Assembly: GCF_016925615.1 (NCBI RefSeq) | Contig: NZ_CP070499.1 | Coordinates: forward strand, 5,084,001-5,148,000 | From: Natronosporangium hydrolyticum | GTDB taxonomy: Bacteria > Actinomycetota > Actinomycetes > Mycobacteriales > Micromonosporaceae | DNA: 64,000 nucleotides | Direction of reading: 5' to 3' | Part shown: positions 8,514 through 18,083 of the stretch, one piece after another | How the letters are laid out: the number at the start of each line of letters is the position of its first letter | Position numbering within the stretch: the stretch's first letter is position 1 | Made by a program: the position numbers and the translations under genes | Notes under the pieces: generated by a model | What the model was told of the DNA's origin: nothing | The model's database searches: none | The model's input: the letters and a program-made list of their open reading frames with translations, nothing else

Positions 8514-9335
8514 GTGGGCCGCAGCGCCGCTTTCTTCGACCTCGACCGGACGGTGGTCGCGAAGTCGAGCGCGCTCGCGTTCGGCCGCCCCTTCTACCGG
8601 GACGGATTGATCACCCGTAGCGACGTCGTCAAGGGCGCGTACGCGCAGCTGATGTTCCGCTTCGGAGGTGCCGACGAGGCCGCTATGGCCCGGACCCGGG
8701 ACTATCTCGCCACGCTGTGTTCCGGGTGGCCGGTCGAGCAGGTTCGTCAGATCGTCGCCGAGACCCTGCAGGAGCTGATCAACCCGTACGTCTACGCGGA
8801 GGCGAGCGAGCTGATCGAAGAGCACCGTCGCCTCGGCCACGACGTGGTGCTGGTCTCAGCGTCCGGGGACGAGATCGTCCGGCCGATCGGCGAACTGCTC
8901 GGAATCACCGACGTGATCGCGACCCGGATGACGGTCGCCGACGGCCGGTACACCGGGGAGATCGAGTTCTACGCCGCCGGCGAGGGGAAGGGCGAGGCGG
9001 TCCGGGAGCTGGCCACGGCTCGTGGGTACGACCTCGCCGGCTGCTACGCCTACTCGGACTCGATAAGTGATCTGCCGCTGCTGGCGGCGGTCGGGCACCC
9101 TACCGCGGTCAACCCGGACCGGGCACTGCGCCGCGCGGCGACCGAGCGGGGCTGGGAGGTCCGCGAGTTCCGGCATCCGATTCCGCTCCGCCACCGGTTG
9201 CGGAGCTCCCGGGCGATGCCGGTCGCCGCGGCGGTCGGGGTGGGAGTCGGGCTGGCGGTCGGGATCGCCTGGTACGGGCGTCGCCGCAGAAGCCGGGCGG
9301 TTTCCCGATCCGGCGCGCTCGCGTCGCCCAGCTGA
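8514..9335 (+). CDS. HAD-IB family phosphatase (SerB-like)
   Basis: 273-residue phosphohydrolase of the haloacid dehalogenase superfamily, subfamily IB. Motif I is FFDLDRT (nucleophile Asp about residue 9), motif II is VVLVSASGDE, motif III the Lys of GEGKGEAV, and motif IV YSDSISDLPLL. A cap region lies between motifs I and II. The C-terminal ~50 residues contain a hydrophobic stretch (AVGVGVGLAVGIAWYG) followed by basic residues, so it may be tail-anchored in the membrane. The start is a GTG at 8514 just before GRSAAFFDLDR. It is syntenic with Rv3661. The substrate cannot be told from sequence. Confidence 0.9.
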   Translation: MGRSAAFFDLDRTVVAKSSALAFGRPFYRDGLITRSDVVKGAYAQLMFRFGGADEAAMARTRDYLATLCSGWPVEQVRQIVAETLQELINPYVYAEASELIEEHRRLGHDVVLVSASGDEIVRPIGELLGITDVIATRMTVADGRYTGEIEFYAAGEGKGEAVRELATARGYDLAGCYAYSDSISDLPLLAAVGHPTAVNPDRALRRAATERGWEVREFRHPIPLRHRLRSSRAMPVAAAVGVGVGLAVGIAWYGRRRRSRAVSRSGALASPS

Positions 9336-9721
9336 CGCTACCCATTTCGCGCCCCGCTGCCCGTACGTTGTGGCTGGTCAGAACCGCATTGGCGGGAGAC
9401 TGGCGCGGGCCGCGGATGAGGGGTAGAAAGGAGTTACGGACCCCGAGACAAGGGGATCCGGGCACGGCCACCGGGCACCCACGCGGGCGATCAGCCACGC
9501 AATCGGCGGTCGCGTCGGCCCGCTGAGGCCGGCGACGACACTTTATGGTGCACGCTTGGTAACCCGGCTGGACGTGCAGGTGGCGGCGCCTCACTTGATG
9601 GGGCGCCGTCCTCGCGTGCAGTGGCAGCCCCGACCGGGACATCCGGCGTCTCGGCTCCGACATCCCGGTAAATGCCCCATCGGCCCCTGGTCTCGCCACA
9701 TCACCGGTAAGCTGCTGAATC
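9336..9721 (+). other. 386-base intergenic region, no gene recognised
   Basis: No open frame with coding character is visible. The region contains a sequence resembling a ribosome-binding site (AAAGGAG near 9428) without a plausible downstream gene. A GC-rich hairpin, GGCGCC TCACTTGATG GGGCGCC, lies around 9584-9606. The rest is unremarkable GC-rich spacer; the promoter of the following membrane protein should be here. Confidence 0.4.
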
Positions 9722-10456
9722 ATGGCGAAAGACAGCCACGGGGGCATGGAACCGGACACGCCTGGCCGGCGTCGCCTCCGCGTACACCTCGGTGACCTGT
9801 TGGTGCTGATCGGCGCAGTGTTCGTCGTCGCCTTCTCGTTCGCGCCCTTCGTGTCCTACAGCCCTCGTGCGCAGGAGAGCCTGTTCGCGTTCGCGCCCGA
9901 GATCTCGCCGCACTTCAGCGCCTGGTCTCCCCAGACCTTCATGGTGCCGCTCACCACCTTCGTGGTGGTGGCAGCGTTGCTCGCGATCGCCGCGGCGATC
10001 GTGCGGGTGGTGCTGGGACGCGACCCGCACCTGTTCGGGTTCCGGCTACGACAGATCGAGGTAGGGCTGGCGCTGTTCCTGGTCGCGGTCCTGCTCGGGT
10101 TCGTCACCTCGGAGAAGTACGCGGTCTTCGGTGCCCGCCGGATCTCCCAGCTCGATCCCACCTTTGAGCCGGCGGATTCGGCGCTCGACACCGGCTGGGG
10201 CGCGGTGCTGATGTTGATCGGTTCGTTGCTGCTGCTGGTTGGTGCGGTGCTCAACCACTTCACGGTCGGGCCGGAGCTGCCGATCGGCGGACGGCGCCGG
10301 TCTCCGCCGCCAGCGCCCCCCTCGGCGGCGCCAGCACCCGGACCACCACCGCCCGGACCACCACCGCCGGGATCGTCGTTCGGCGGGCCGCCACCCCCCG
10401 GGCCGCCACCGCCCGGACCGCCACCGCCCGGCGACCCCGGCGGTCAGCCGAGATAG
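9722..10456 (+). CDS. Membrane protein with proline-rich C-terminus
   Basis: 244 residues with no recognised family. After a short polar N-terminus (MAKDSHGGMEPDTPGRRRLR) there are four hydrophobic segments: LLVLIGAVFVVAFSFAPF, FVVVAALLAIAAAIVRVVL, IEVGLALFLVAVLLGFV and AVLMLIGSLLLLVGAVLNHF. The last ~65 residues are a low-complexity tail of PPPPGPPPPG repeats. Such tails are usually flexible and cytoplasmic in actinobacterial membrane proteins. The 3' end overlaps the convergent gene by 13 bases. Function unknown. Confidence 0.72.
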   Translation: MAKDSHGGMEPDTPGRRRLRVHLGDLLVLIGAVFVVAFSFAPFVSYSPRAQESLFAFAPEISPHFSAWSPQTFMVPLTTFVVVAALLAIAAAIVRVVLGRDPHLFGFRLRQIEVGLALFLVAVLLGFVTSEKYAVFGARRISQLDPTFEPADSALDTGWGAVLMLIGSLLLLVGAVLNHFTVGPELPIGGRRRSPPPAPPSAAPAPGPPPPGPPPPGSSFGGPPPPGPPPPGPPPPGDPGGQPR

Positions 10457-11184
10457 TCCGCGACCTCCGCGACCCCGCCCGCGCCCTGCTCGACCGCCGT
10501 CGCGCAGTGCCGCAGCCAGGCGCGCACACCGTCCGGGGTGCCGGTGGCGAACGACCCCGCGCTACCCACGTACTCAGGCTCCCGAGCCAGGTGCACCTCA
10601 TCGACCAGCAGTAGGCCGCGCGGATCAAGCCCGCTGCTCAGCAACTCCAGTCGGCCGGCCGCCCGCGCCACCACGCCGTTCGGGCCGGGGAAAAGCCCCA
10701 GTGCCAACAATTCCCCGTGTACAACCGCGGCCCGTACCATGCCTTGCCCGCCGCTGGCGACTATGACCTCGACCAACGCGTCCAGCCGGGCCGCGACCGG
10801 CGGCTGCTCGGTGCCCACCGGTCGGCCCAGCAGCTCGTCCGCGACCACACCGCGGGCCGCGAGCAGGTGCAGCCGGGCAAGCACCTGGCGGGGCGCCCGC
10901 CGCCACTGCTCCGCCAACCCGGGCAGTGCCTGCGCACAGCGCAGCGCCCCGTGCAGCAACGGATCGGTGACGACGCCGCTGCGCGCATCGGCCAGGTCGT
11001 ACCGGCCACCGGCCAACGCCGCGCTGGCGACTGCGGACCGCAGGCTCACCTCGGCAGCCACTTCGCCCCCTCGCCGGCGCAGCATCCGATGCCGGTACGC
11101 GTCATCGACAGCGGCCCGGGCGCTCGCCAACGCCGGCGCCACATCCGCCAGCTGGGACAGGGCGGACAGCGGATCTTCAGCCAT
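10444..11184 (-). CDS. Conserved protein with a degenerate Fic-like motif
   Basis: 246-residue all-helical protein, often labelled 'oxidoreductase' in actinomycetes, though I see no nucleotide-binding Rossmann motif. What I see is a Fic-like layout: an N-terminal [11 protein letters not shown] segment reminiscent of the Fic inhibitory region, and [21 protein letters not shown] at about residues 154-174, which resembles HPFxxGNGRxxR but has lost the His and one Arg. AMP-transfer activity is therefore unlikely. It lies back to back with acs, 56 bases apart, and could share a regulatory region with it. The function is unknown; the Fic relationship is my inference. Confidence 0.68.
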   Translation of the reverse strand: MAEDPLSALSQLADVAPALASARAAVDDAYRHRMLRRRGGEVAAEVSLRSAVASAALAGGRYDLADARSGVVTDPLLHGALRCAQALPGLAEQWRRAPRQVLARLHLLAARGVVADELLGRPVGTEQPPVAARLDALVEVIVASGGQGMVRAAVVHGELLALGLFPGPNGVVARAAGRLELLSSGLDPRGLLLVDEVHLAREPEYVGSAGSFATGTPDGVRAWLRHCATAVEQGAGGVAEVADYLG

Positions 11185-11240
11185 CGTCGTACGGTAACGG
11201 AGTCACCCTTGCCTGCCGAGCCAACCCGAAGGAGCAGGAG

Positions 11241-13205
11241 ATGAGCGCGCCGGAGAGAACGACGTTGGAGAATCTGCTACGGGAGAACCGGCGGTTCGAG
11301 CCGCCGCCGGAACTCGCCGCGGCAGCGAACGTGACGATCGACGCGTATCAGACGGCGTCCGAGGATCGGCTGAGCTTCTGGGACGCCGCCGCCGACCGGC
11401 TCACCTGGCGGGCCCGCTGGCAGCAGACGCTGGACTGGTCGAACCCGCCGTTCGCGAAGTGGTTCGTAGGCGGTCAACTCAACGTCGCCGAGAACTGCGT
11501 CGACCGCCACGTCGCCGCCGGGCACGGCGACCGGGTCGCGTTTCATTGGGAAGGGGAACCCGGCGACACCGCGACGATCACCTACGCCGAGTTGCTGCGG
11601 CAGGTGTCGCAGGCCGCCAACGCGTTGACGGAACTCGGGGTACGGGCCGGCGACCGGGTCGCGATCTATCTGCCGATGATTCCGCAGCTGCCGGTCGCGA
11701 TGCTCGCCTGCGCCCGGATCGGCGCCACCCACTCGGTCGTCTTCGGTGGTTTCTCGGCCGACTCGTTGGCGGGCCGCATCGAGGACGCCGGCGCCCGACT
11801 GGTGATTACGGCCGATGGCGGCTTCCGCCGCGGCAAACCACACGCGCTGAAGCCGGTCGTCGACGAAGCGGTGGCGCGGACATCCAGCGTGGAACGGGTA
11901 GTGGTGGTCCGGCGTACCGGAGAAGACGTGGAATGGCACGATCAGGACGTGTGGTGGCACGACACAGTGGATGTCGCCGATGTCGAGCACACCGCCGAAC
12001 CGTTCGACGCCGAGCACCCGCTGTTCATCCTCTACACCAGCGGCACCACCGCAAAGCCGAAGGGGATCCTGCACACCACCGGTGGCTACCTCACCCAGGC
12101 GGCGTGGACCCACCACGCGGTCTTCGACCTGAAGCCGGAGCAGGACGTCTTCTGGTGTACTGCCGACATCGGCTGGGTCACCGGACACTCCTACATCGTG
12201 TATGGACCTTTGGCCAACGGCGCTACCTCGGTGATGTACGAAGGAACCCCGGACACCCCACACCGGGGCCGGTTCTGGGAGTTGGTCCAGAAGTACCAGA
12301 TCTCCATCCTCTACACCGCACCCACCGCGATCCGGACCTTCGCCAAGTGGGGTGATGAGATCCCGGCGAAGTACGACCTCTCGTCGCTGCGGCTGCTAGG
12401 GACGGTGGGTGAGCCGATCAACCCCGAAGCCTGGATGTGGTACCGGGAACAGATCGGCGGCGGCCGGTGCCCCATCGTGGACACTTGGTGGCAGACTGAG
12501 ACTGGCGCGATCATGATCTCGCCGCTGCCTGGGGTGACCGGCACCAAACCGGGCTCAGCGATGCGACCACTCCCGGGCATCGCCGCCGACGTGGTCGACG
12601 ACGCTGGCGCGTCGGTGCCGCCGGGCGGCGGGGGCTACCTGGTGCTGCGGGAGCCCTGGCCATCGATGCTGCGCACCATCTGGGGCGACGACCAGCGCTT
12701 CATCGACACCTACTGGTCACGGTTCGACGGGATGTACTTCGCCGGCGACGGCGCCAAGCTCGACGACGACGGAGACCTGTGGCTGCTGGGCCGGGTCGAC
12801 GACGTCATGCTGGTCTCCGGGCACAACATCTCCACCACCGAAGTAGAGTCGGCGCTGGTCTCCCACCCCTCGGTGGCTGAGGCGGCCGTGGTCGGCGCGG
12901 CCGACCCGGTCACCGGTCAGGGGATCGTCGCGTTCGTGATCCTCCGCGGCGACATCGAAGGCTCCGAGTCGCTCGCCAGCGACCTTCGTACCCATGTGGC
13001 TAGCGCGTTGGGTGCCATCGCCAAGCCGCGGCAGATCCTGCTGGTGCCGGAGCTGCCGAAGACCCGCAGCGGCAAGATCATGCGCCGGTTGTTGCGGGAC
13101 GTGGCAGAGAACCGCCAACTGGGCGACGTGACCACCCTGCAAGACTCGTCGGTGATGGAGCTGATCAGCACCGGAATACAGAGCAGCAACGCCGACGACG
13201 ACTGA
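11241..13205 (+). CDS. acsA: Acetyl-coenzyme A synthetase
   Basis: 654-residue AMP-forming acetate:CoA ligase, the usual length. The P-loop is [12 protein letters not shown], followed by [14 protein letters not shown], the WWQTETG adenine-binding motif, [23 protein letters not shown], and the C-terminal A10 motif [11 protein letters not shown], whose lysine is the one controlled by reversible acetylation in characterised Acs proteins. The ATG at 11241 has a strong ribosome-binding site (AAGGAGCAGGAG). Acs converts acetate, ATP and CoA into acetyl-CoA in the cytoplasm. It is transcribed away from the Fic-like gene. Confidence 0.97.
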   Translation: MSAPERTTLENLLRENRRFEPPPELAAAANVTIDAYQTASEDRLSFWDAAADRLTWRARWQQTLDWSNPPFAKWFVGGQLNVAENCVDRHVAAGHGDRVAFHWEGEPGDTATITYAELLRQVSQAANALTELGVRAGDRVAIYLPMIPQLPVAMLACARIGATHSVVFGGFSADSLAGRIEDAGARLVITADGGFRRGKPHALKPVVDEAVARTSSVERVVVVRRTGEDVEWHDQDVWWHDTVDVADVEHTAEPFDAEHPLFILYTSGTTAKPKGILHTTGGYLTQAAWTHHAVFDLKPEQDVFWCTADIGWVTGHSYIVYGPLANGATSVMYEGTPDTPHRGRFWELVQKYQISILYTAPTAIRTFAKWGDEIPAKYDLSSLRLLGTVGEPINPEAWMWYREQIGGGRCPIVDTWWQTETGAIMISPLPGVTGTKPGSAMRPLPGIAADVVDDAGASVPPGGGGYLVLREPWPSMLRTIWGDDQRFIDTYWSRFDGMYFAGDGAKLDDDGDLWLLGRVDDVMLVSGHNISTTEVESALVSHPSVAEAAVVGAADPVTGQGIVAFVILRGDIEGSESLASDLRTHVASALGAIAKPRQILLVPELPKTRSGKIMRRLLRDVAENRQLGDVTTLQDSSVMELISTGIQSSNADDD

Positions 13206-13333
13206 CAACTCGGCGGCGGGCGGTCTGGTTCGCGGATTCCAAGATCGCCCGTCGCCCCGGTGATTCCTGAGCGGTGCGGGCTGGATTGCGCGAATACGCG
13301 CCGAGGAAGGCGCAGGCTCGTCAGACTGAGTAG

Positions 13334-14071
13334 ATGGCGCCGAACAATCCGATTCGCGTCGACCGGCCAGCGTACCCGGTGCAGCTGCACGGTGACCTAG
13401 CTCCCGACCTGCGCCGATGGCTGTGGCTGGTGAAGTGGCTGCTGCTGATCCCGCACTACGTGATCCTGTTTTTCCTGTGGCTGGCGTTCCTGATCCTGAC
13501 GATCGTCGCATTCTTCGCCATTCTGATCACCGCCCGCTATCCCCGATCGATCTTCGAGTTCAACACCGGCGTACTGCGCTGGGCGTGGCGGGTCGCGTTC
13601 TACGGCTACGGGGCCCTGGGCACCGATAGATACCCGCCCTTCCGGCTCGCCGACGTGATCGACTACCCGGCCCGGTACACCGTCGCGTATCCGCAGCGGC
13701 TCTCGCGCGGACTGGTGCTGGTCAAGTGGTGGCTGCTGGCGATCCCGCACTACCTGGTGGTCGGGTTCTTCGTCGGCGGCGGCTGGGCGGCCGGCCGCAG
13801 CGCCGACCAGAACGGCCCCATGTTCGGCCTGATCGGCCTGCTGGTGCTCTTCGCCGCCGTGGTGCTCCTCTTCACCGGGCGCTACCCCGGCGGGATCTTC
13901 GACTTCGTGCTGGGGATGAACCGGTGGGTCTTCCGGGTGGGCAGCTACGCAGCGCTGCTCACCGACCAGTATCCACCGTTCCGGCTCGATCTCGGGGGCA
14001 CCGACCCGGCTGCGGCCACGCCGCCGGTGGATCAGCCGACCGGGGCCCCGGGCAGCTCATACCACTCGTAG
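13334..14071 (+). CDS. DUF4389 domain-containing membrane protein
   Basis: 245-residue membrane protein made of two repeats of the DUF4389 unit. Each repeat has an RYPxxIFxF motif (ARYPRSIFEFNTGVLRW and GRYPGGIFDFVLGMNRW) followed by R-V-x-x-Y and a DxYPPFRL segment (TDRYPPFRLAD and TDQYPPFRLDL), preceded by hydrophobic helices (WLVKWLLLIPHYVILFF; LVKWWLLAIPHYLVVGFF). This internal duplication is characteristic. No enzymatic function is known for the family. The 3' end overlaps the convergent C45 peptidase gene by 40 bases. Confidence 0.88.
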   Translation: MAPNNPIRVDRPAYPVQLHGDLAPDLRRWLWLVKWLLLIPHYVILFFLWLAFLILTIVAFFAILITARYPRSIFEFNTGVLRWAWRVAFYGYGALGTDRYPPFRLADVIDYPARYTVAYPQRLSRGLVLVKWWLLAIPHYLVVGFFVGGGWAAGRSADQNGPMFGLIGLLVLFAAVVLLFTGRYPGGIFDFVLGMNRWVFRVGSYAALLTDQYPPFRLDLGGTDPAAATPPVDQPTGAPGSSYHS

Positions 14072-15147
14072 GGGGTGGCGCAGGGCGGGCCGTTACTGAT
14101 CCCGAACCGGCCCGCGGAGAGGTCCAGCAGCACCGAACAGACCGTCTCCGACCGTTCCAGCGGCGGCAGCCGGTCGTCGGCGTGCCGGCAGATCGCGTGC
14201 GGGTAACTGGCGTGGTCGGCCAGCACCGTCGCCAGGTCGGTTGGGTCGGCCTTCCCGGCGGTCACCGCGGGAGCGAGCAGCCGGCGGGCGCGGGAGGCCC
14301 GGAACAGCGACGAGCCACCCCACTCCTTCTGCCTGTCGAAGACCGGCACGGCGGCCTCCAGATGGTTGGCGTGGGTGAGCAGACCGTCGACCGGATGCAG
14401 CCACCCGACGTCGCCGGGGACCAGCTCCAGATCGATCAGCTCACCATCGTCGGCGGCGGCGCCGGCCTGGCCGAGCAGCAGGTTGATCGAGGCGTTGCGC
14501 GGGCTGCGGCAGGCGGCACGCATCGCCCAGCCCAACGAGTCCGCCTCCAGCGTTGCCCGGGCCAGCACGTGGTACGGCACCCCGGGCGGGTCGGTGAGGC
14601 CATCCCGGTCGCAGGCGAGCATGGTCAGGCACTGGCCCACCCCGGCAGAGTTGAGGCCGGTCTTGGCGAGCATGCCGGCCTCGGCCAGGGTCAGCACCCG
14701 CAGCCCACGCTCGTCGGTGGTCTCCAGCAGCAGCATCGCGCCGCGCTGGTCCGGATGCCAGTCCCAGTTCTGGCCGAGCAGCAGGTGCCCCGTCGCGGTG
14801 TGGGTGCCCAGCACCCCGATCGCCGTGCAGCCCTCGGCCGCGGGCGACACCGGCTGCCCGTACAGCAGTTCGGTACGGGCGTTGAGGGCGTAGATCTCGG
14901 CCGGTGGCACCCCGGCCCCCGCAGCCACGCCGTCCAGCATCGCCGCCACGCGGGGGTGATGGGCCTGGGTGGCGGCCCGGAACGCCTCCCCGGCGGCGGT
15001 CCGGCCGGCCTGGTCGAGGCCTGCTTGATCGGCGAATCGCCGCTGGTAGGCGTCGAGATTTTCGGCGATCTGGACGCTCGCGGCCGAGCCGTAGGCGGCG
15101 CCGCACTCGCCGGGGGTGCCCGCGACCGACACGTAGGGCAGCGTCAT
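14032..15147 (-). CDS. C45 family peptidase / acyltransferase-like Ntn hydrolase
   Basis: 371 residues resembling the acyl-CoA:6-aminopenicillanate acyltransferase family (peptidase C45). Family features include the N-terminal GTPGECGAAYGSAA segment, an ALNARTELLY motif, and EGCTAIGV, whose Cys would become the N-terminal nucleophile after self-cleavage. GHLLLGQNWDWHPDQ and the MLAKTGLNSAGVG strand follow, both typical of this fold. There is no signal peptide, so it is cytoplasmic. The natural substrate is unknown; most actinobacterial members are not linked to beta-lactam synthesis. Its 5' end lies against the divergent alpha/beta hydrolase, leaving only about 29 bases for both promoters. 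Confidence 0.87.
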   Translation of the reverse strand: MTLPYVSVAGTPGECGAAYGSAASVQIAENLDAYQRRFADQAGLDQAGRTAAGEAFRAATQAHHPRVAAMLDGVAAGAGVPPAEIYALNARTELLYGQPVSPAAEGCTAIGVLGTHTATGHLLLGQNWDWHPDQRGAMLLLETTDERGLRVLTLAEAGMLAKTGLNSAGVGQCLTMLACDRDGLTDPPGVPYHVLARATLEADSLGWAMRAACRSPRNASINLLLGQAGAAADDGELIDLELVPGDVGWLHPVDGLLTHANHLEAAVPVFDRQKEWGGSSLFRASRARRLLAPAVTAGKADPTDLATVLADHASYPHAICRHADDRLPPLERSETVCSVLLDLSAGRFGISNGPPCATPYEWYELPGAPVG

Positions 15148-15163
15148 CCGGACACCTTACGCC

Positions 15164-15169
15164 TATGCT
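15164..15169 (+). promoter_or_regulatory. -10 element for a leaderless alpha/beta hydrolase transcript
   Basis: TATGCT ends 7 bases before the ATG at 15177, placing that A at the expected +1. This suggests a leaderless mRNA, common in actinomycetes. A clear -35 is not visible, and the region overlaps the divergent C45 gene start. Confidence 0.45.
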
Positions 15170-15176
15170 GAGGCGT

Positions 15177-16097
15177 ATGGCTGCGGGCGTGGACGACAGC
15201 TGCGTGCTGATAGAAGGGCCGTGGACGCACCGGTTCGTCAGCGCCAACGGCACCCGGTTCCATGTGGTGGAGGCGGGCACCGGCCCGCTGGTGATGTTTC
15301 TGCATGGCTTTCCCGAGTTCTGGTGGGCGTGGCACAAGGTGCTGCCGATGGTCGCGGACGCCGGCTACCGGGCGGTCGCGGTGGACCTGCGCGGATACGG
15401 CGCCTCCGACAAGCCGCCGCGGGGCTACGACGGCTACACCATGGCCGCCGACGCCACCGGCCTGATCCGGGCGCTGGGCGAACGGTCGGCGACGCTGGTC
15501 GGCGCCGGGTACGGCGGGATGATGGCCTGGACCGCAGCGGCGTTCCATCCGAAGCTGGTCCGGCGGCTGATCGTGGTGGGTGCGGCGCATCCGCTGCGGA
15601 TGCGGGCGGCGGTGGTGGTCGACCCGCGGGGCCAGTTCAGCGCCGCCTCCCCGGTGCTGGGATTTCAGCTGCCCCGCTACGAGCATCGGCTCACCCGCGA
15701 CGACGCCGCGATGGTCGGCGAATTTCTGCACCGGTGGAGCGGCCCGGACTGGCAGGCCACCGCCGAGTTCACCGAGTATTCGGCCCGCTGCCGGGAGGCG
15801 ATGCAGATCCCGCAGGCCGCATTCTGCGCGCTGGAGGCGTACCGGTGGGCGTTCCGGTCGGTGCTGCGGCTACACGGGTACCGGTTCGTGAAGCTGTTGC
15901 AGCAGCCGCTGGTCACGCCGACGCTGCAGCTGCACGGCGAGTTGGATACCGCGGTGCTGCCCCGCACCGCACTGGGCTCCGGCCGGTATGTGATCGCCGG
16001 ATACGAGTGGCGACTGTTACCGCGCGCCGGGCACTTCCCGCATCTGGAGTTCCCGGACCTGGTCGCCGCCGAGGTGCTCCGGTGGGTGAAACCGTAA
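15177..16097 (+). CDS. Epoxide-hydrolase-like alpha/beta hydrolase lacking the nucleophile
   Basis: 306-residue alpha/beta hydrolase. The oxyanion loop FLHGFPEFWWAWHKVLP and the following VDLRGYGASDKPP are those of epoxide hydrolases, the acid lies in LQLHGELDTAVLP and the catalytic His in PRAGHFPHLEFP. However, the nucleophile elbow reads VGAGYGGMMAW, where epoxide hydrolases have GHDWGG: the Asp position is Gly and the preceding His is Ala. The protein may have lost hydrolysis or use another mechanism. The start at 15177 is chosen because of the -10 box just upstream; ATG 15165 is also in frame. A hydrolase (EphE) lies near acs in mycobacteria too. Confidence 0.87.
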   Translation: MAAGVDDSCVLIEGPWTHRFVSANGTRFHVVEAGTGPLVMFLHGFPEFWWAWHKVLPMVADAGYRAVAVDLRGYGASDKPPRGYDGYTMAADATGLIRALGERSATLVGAGYGGMMAWTAAAFHPKLVRRLIVVGAAHPLRMRAAVVVDPRGQFSAASPVLGFQLPRYEHRLTRDDAAMVGEFLHRWSGPDWQATAEFTEYSARCREAMQIPQAAFCALEAYRWAFRSVLRLHGYRFVKLLQQPLVTPTLQLHGELDTAVLPRTALGSGRYVIAGYEWRLLPRAGHFPHLEFPDLVAAEVLRWVKP

Positions 16098-16131
16098 CCG
16101 TCGGGTCGCCCGGGACGCGCTCCGGCAGCTG

Positions 16132-16494
16132 CTACACCCGGTATTCGCGCAGGTCGGCAACCTCGGCGGCGGGGATCCACCCCTGGTAGACGCCGTACTC
16201 GAACTCTTCCATGCCGAGCTGCTGGGCGACCGGCGCCCGGCCGCCGGTGTACTCCACCCGCAGCCACTGTTCGTACTCGGCGAGCACGATGAACGGCTCG
16301 CCACGCCAGGAACAGGTGGTCCGGACGTACGCGAGATCTTCGATCTCGGCGACCGGCACCACCTGGACGTAGCGGCCATCGCGGACCTTGTCGAACCCTT
16401 CCGCCGGGGAGGGTTGGTAGAGCCGCACCGAACCATTGTCGGGGCTGGCTTCATATTCGATGCCCTGCCAGCGGGCGACGTACCCGTCCCGCAT
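16132..16494 (-). CDS. Conserved hypothetical protein, partner of SseB-like gene
   Basis: 120-residue acidic, soluble protein with no signal peptide or membrane segment. It is rich in aromatic residues (RWQGIEYEA, YVQVVPVAEIEDLAYVRTTCSWRGEPFIVLAEYEQWLRVEY). The start codon overlaps the stop of the upstream SseB-like gene (TGATG), so the two are translationally coupled and probably work together. I do not recognise a named domain with confidence. Confidence 0.75.
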   Translation of the reverse strand: MRDGYVARWQGIEYEASPDNGSVRLYQPSPAEGFDKVRDGRYVQVVPVAEIEDLAYVRTTCSWRGEPFIVLAEYEQWLRVEYTGGRAPVAQQLGMEEFEYGVYQGWIPAAEVADLREYRV

Positions 16495-18083
16495 CAGCTC
16501 TCCTCGTTGCGGTGCCAGGTGGGGCCGTCCGCGTCAAGTCGGGCCACCAGCTGCGAGGTGCCGTCGGCCCGTAGCCGCCACAGCTGCGCGCCGTGCGGCA
16601 ACCGGATGCTGTCCACCTTGAACTCGGCGATGACATCTTCGCTCTCGGAGGGCGCGAACCCGTTGCCCCGGAACGGGGGGCGTTCGATGACCCAGCCTTC
16701 CATCGCCGCCATCGCGGCCTCGCTGCGCCCGCCGTACGGGATCCGGTAGAGCGACGGCCGATACGCCGGCCAGCGCAGCACATAGACCTCTTCGTCGTCC
16801 GGACTGAACGGGGAACCTTGGTAGCGCAGCCCCAGCCCGTCGACCAGCTTGGCTGGGCTGCGCAGGTGCGCCACCTCGCCTTCTCGCTGCACGAACCCGG
16901 AGACCCGGTCATAGCTGCGCTCCAGATACCAGGAGACCTGGCTGGGCGCGACGACCTTCTGCATCGGCACCGGCTGCGCCACCGCCCGGGCACCGGCCGC
17001 GTTGGCAGCGTCCGCGCCGGTCTCGCGCGCTTCGCCGGCGTCGTCGTCGAGGCCCACCTCGGCGGCGGAGCTGGCCAGCCCGGCGATCTGCCGGCCGGGC
17101 AGCAGGATGCCGATCGGGGTGCCGGGGTTGACCGACAGCGACCATGATTCGTCCGGCCAGGTCCGGATCAGCTGCATGAACCTGATCGCATGGCTCGGCG
17201 CCTCGGTCTCCAGGTGTTCCACCAGCCGTTCCGCCGAGGTGAAGACCACCACGCCCGGCTCGCCGTCGAGCTTCTCGACCCGCCACTGGTAACCCGGCTC
17301 ATTCGGGCGCAGCTCCGGGTCGGCGTCGTCGGCCGACGGCAGCAGCACCTTCGCCAGCAGCACAGTGGAGAGGTAGTGGTCGATGCGGCCGGCCGCGGAG
17401 GCGGTCAACAGCTGCGACTCGAGCTCGTTGGCGGGGGTGAACCCGGCGCCGAACTCGACCTCCGGTGCCGCTGGCGGCGTCGCTGGCTCCCCGGCGGGGC
17501 CGACGCCCGGCGAAGCCGAATCGACCGCCGGGTCGGCGTCCGACTCCGGCCCGGCCGGGCCGGGCTGCGCCGGCACCGCGGGCCGATGCGACGCCCCGGT
17601 CGGCGCCGGTGGCACCGACGCCCGACCCCATGGCTCGGAGCGGCCGCTCTGCTCCGCCGCGGCCGCCGCCTCCTGCCGGTTGCCGCCCCGGCCAGGCAGC
17701 CGGGTGTCGCCGCGGGCGAGCTGGGTGACGAACCAGGCGGGCAGGTAGCCCTCGATCGGCAGGCCCGGGTTGACCGCCAGCCACCAGTCCAGATTGGGCC
17801 AGGCGGCGGCGAGCTCCTGGTACGGCATGGTGCGAGCGGAGCTGGCGTGCTCTGCCAGGCAGAACCGCATGGCCTCGGAGGAGGTGAAGGCCAGCACGTG
17901 GGTCCGCCCATTCGCGGTCCAGGTGCCCCACCCCATCGGCTCCCGGCCCGCCAACGCTTCCGCCGAGACCGGGAGGAGCAGCTCGGCGCTGGCGAGGATT
18001 CGGAAGTATTGCTCCTGGTCCTCGGCTCGTAGCGCATCTCGCATGGTCGCTTCGGCCTCGGTGGCCGGCGCCCACTCGGTCAC
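16494..18083 (-). CDS. Tandem SseB-domain protein
   Basis: 529 residues with two SseB N-terminal-type domains. The first (about residues 10-130) contains EQYFRILASAELLLPVS and LAFTSSEAMRFCL, ending WWLAVNPGLPIEGYLPAWFV. The second (about 215-345) contains RIDHYLSTVLLAKVLLPS and VVFTSAERLVEHL, ending WSLSVNPGTPIGILLPG. A Pro/Ala-rich linker joins them. A third region (about 385-529) starts APSQVSWYLERSYDRVSGFVQ and has a different fold. Actinobacterial SseB proteins are often found near type VII secretion genes, but none lies close here. GTG 18083 is preferred for its AAGGGGG ribosome-binding site with a 5-base spacing; the frame is open back to 18101. Confidence 0.82.
   Translation of the reverse strand: MTEWAPATEAEATMRDALRAEDQEQYFRILASAELLLPVSAEALAGREPMGWGTWTANGRTHVLAFTSSEAMRFCLAEHASSARTMPYQELAAAWPNLDWWLAVNPGLPIEGYLPAWFVTQLARGDTRLPGRGGNRQEAAAAAEQSGRSEPWGRASVPPAPTGASHRPAVPAQPGPAGPESDADPAVDSASPGVGPAGEPATPPAAPEVEFGAGFTPANELESQLLTASAAGRIDHYLSTVLLAKVLLPSADDADPELRPNEPGYQWRVEKLDGEPGVVVFTSAERLVEHLETEAPSHAIRFMQLIRTWPDESWSLSVNPGTPIGILLPGRQIAGLASSAAEVGLDDDAGEARETGADAANAAGARAVAQPVPMQKVVAPSQVSWYLERSYDRVSGFVQREGEVAHLRSPAKLVDGLGLRYQGSPFSPDDEEVYVLRWPAYRPSLYRIPYGGRSEAAMAAMEGWVIERPPFRGNGFAPSESEDVIAEFKVDSIRLPHGAQLWRLRADGTSQLVARLDADGPTWHRNEES

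Noticed and set aside
9336-9721. Riboswitch upstream of the proline-rich membrane protein
   Set aside because: There are GC-rich hairpins but I could not match any known aptamer core.
14032-15147. Penicillin biosynthesis acyltransferase
   Set aside because: C45 homologues are widespread in actinomycetes and no beta-lactam pathway gene lies near.
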